Assembly: GCA_012520835.1 (NCBI GenBank)
Contig: JAAYNN010000013.1
Location: 1 to 6,224 of the forward strand
Length of the DNA: 6,224 nt
Direction of reading: 5' to 3'
Source of the DNA: Dehalococcoidales bacterium
GTDB taxonomy: Bacteria > Chloroflexota > Dehalococcoidia > Dehalococcoidales > UBA5627
Positions 5,835 through 6,224 of this stretch are shown piece after piece (within the stretch, counting starts at the first letter, position 1; every line of letters begins with the position of its first letter). The notes beneath the pieces were generated by a model. It did no database searches. It worked only from the letters and a program-made list of their open reading frames with translations, and was not told where the DNA came from. The translations under genes were made by a program, and so were the position numbers.

Positions 5835-5881
5835 ATTTCGATTATAACTCCTTTATCTTTCCCGGTATAATTCTAACTGAT

Positions 5882-6106
5882 TTAATAATCCTTTTTAATG
5901 ATATTTTTGGCGTATTTAAGCGCCAGTTCCCTGTCCTTAACAGTCAGGTTTTTATTAGCAGCCAGGTCTAATAATACCAGCAGCGCTTCGTGGCTGCCGA
6001 TATCGGCGATCGATTGCATGGCCTGATGTCTGATTTTTTCCGTCAGGGCCATATCAGCTGCCAGCCCGCACAATTTTTGCAGTTCATTATTAATTTGTTC
6101 AGACAT
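5882..6106 (-). CDS. Small HEAT-like helical protein, unknown function
   Basis: A 74-residue soluble, helical protein that I do not recognise as a named family. Its middle (EKIRHQAMQSIADIGSHEALL, then VLLDLAANKNLTVKDRELALKYAKNII) has the two-helix pattern of one or two HEAT/armadillo-like repeats, with the typical A-x-x-x-I-A-x-I-G-S/x-x-E-A-L-L core. That suggests a protein-binding scaffold; no catalytic motif is seen. The start is ATG at 6106, with AAAAAGGAG ending 6 bases upstream; the ATG at 6112 lies against the ribosome site, and a longer frame from 6130 would read through it. The gene lies 47 bases upstream of the ychF-like gene on the same strand, with no obvious terminator between, so the two probably share a message. 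Confidence 0.7.
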   Translation of the reverse strand: MSEQINNELQKLCGLAADMALTEKIRHQAMQSIADIGSHEALLVLLDLAANKNLTVKDRELALKYAKNIIKKDY

Positions 6107-6112
6107 TTTCAT

Positions 6113-6121
6113 CTCCTTTTT
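6113..6121 (-). promoter_or_regulatory. Ribosome binding site deciding the start of the HEAT-like gene
   Basis: The minus strand reads AAAAAGGAG from 6121 down to 6113, followed by 6 bases and ATG at 6106. This strong site rules out the in-frame ATG codons at 6112 and 6130 as the main start. Confidence 0.7.
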
Positions 6122-6164
6122 ACCGGGCAATTATTCACCGAATCAGGATTTGATGTACTGCATA

Positions 6165-6193
6165 ATTCTACCCCATGGTATAAAGCACTGCAA
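6165..6193 (-). promoter_or_regulatory. Possible promoter of the HEAT-like / ychF operon
   Basis: The minus strand shows TTGCAG (6188-6193, only the TTG agrees with consensus) with a 17-base spacer and TAGAAT (6165-6170, five of six). The start would be near 6158, giving a leader of about 50 bases. The -10 is good and the -35 is weak. Confidence 0.35.
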
Positions 6194-6224
6194 CAAAAAC
6201 ATGGAAAAAGTATTATTAAAAAAA

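Noticed and set aside
6194..6224. A-rich tail at the right edge
   Set aside because: Looks like AT-rich intergenic DNA upstream of the HEAT-like gene; no start, repeat or stem is visible and the window ends here.

Overview
The window looks like chromosome of an anaerobic Chloroflexota bacterium, probably close to Dehalococcoidia. I infer this from family resemblance recalled from memory, not from a search: the RemA/DUF370 protein, a guanylate kinase whose P-loop ends Gly-Lys-Asp, and a divergent YchF-family protein. Genes have moderate GC and intergenic regions are AT-rich. No tRNA, rRNA, CRISPR array, insertion sequence or phage gene was seen.

Left part (1-1684): the minus-strand 5' part of a TrkA-type potassium-uptake regulator runs off the left edge. 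A 363-base AT-rich region with promoters facing both ways separates it from a plus-strand PhoU-like DUF47 gene. In most genomes DUF47 is followed by a PiT phosphate permease. Here only a remnant of about 35 codons of that permease is left, squeezed against the end of the next gene.

Centre (1685-2594): a minus-strand pair, remA then gmk, overlaps by 20 bases. It pairs a small DNA-binding regulator with guanylate kinase. It ends tail-to-tail with the DUF47/pit remnant, without rpoZ or coaBC after it.

Right centre (2595-4716): a divergent intergenic region leads into a plus-strand operon of an ECF sigma factor and an 11-base-overlapping membrane anti-sigma factor. The anti-sigma factor has a cytoplasmic zinc-binding domain, one membrane span, an extracellular region with three 'GN-x-LWG' repeats, and four more membrane spans. 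This is the most unusual system in the window: the outer repeat region is the likely sensor that controls release of the sigma factor.

Right part (4717-6224): on the minus strand, a 74-residue HEAT-like helical protein precedes a YchF-family NTPase that retains its ATP-specifying NxxE motif and C-terminal TGS domain but has altered Walker A and switch II motifs. A possible promoter lies upstream of this pair near the right edge.

Most of this is housekeeping or membrane physiology. The parts worth a second look are the anti-sigma architecture, the eroded phosphate permease, and the active-site changes in the two nucleotide-binding proteins.
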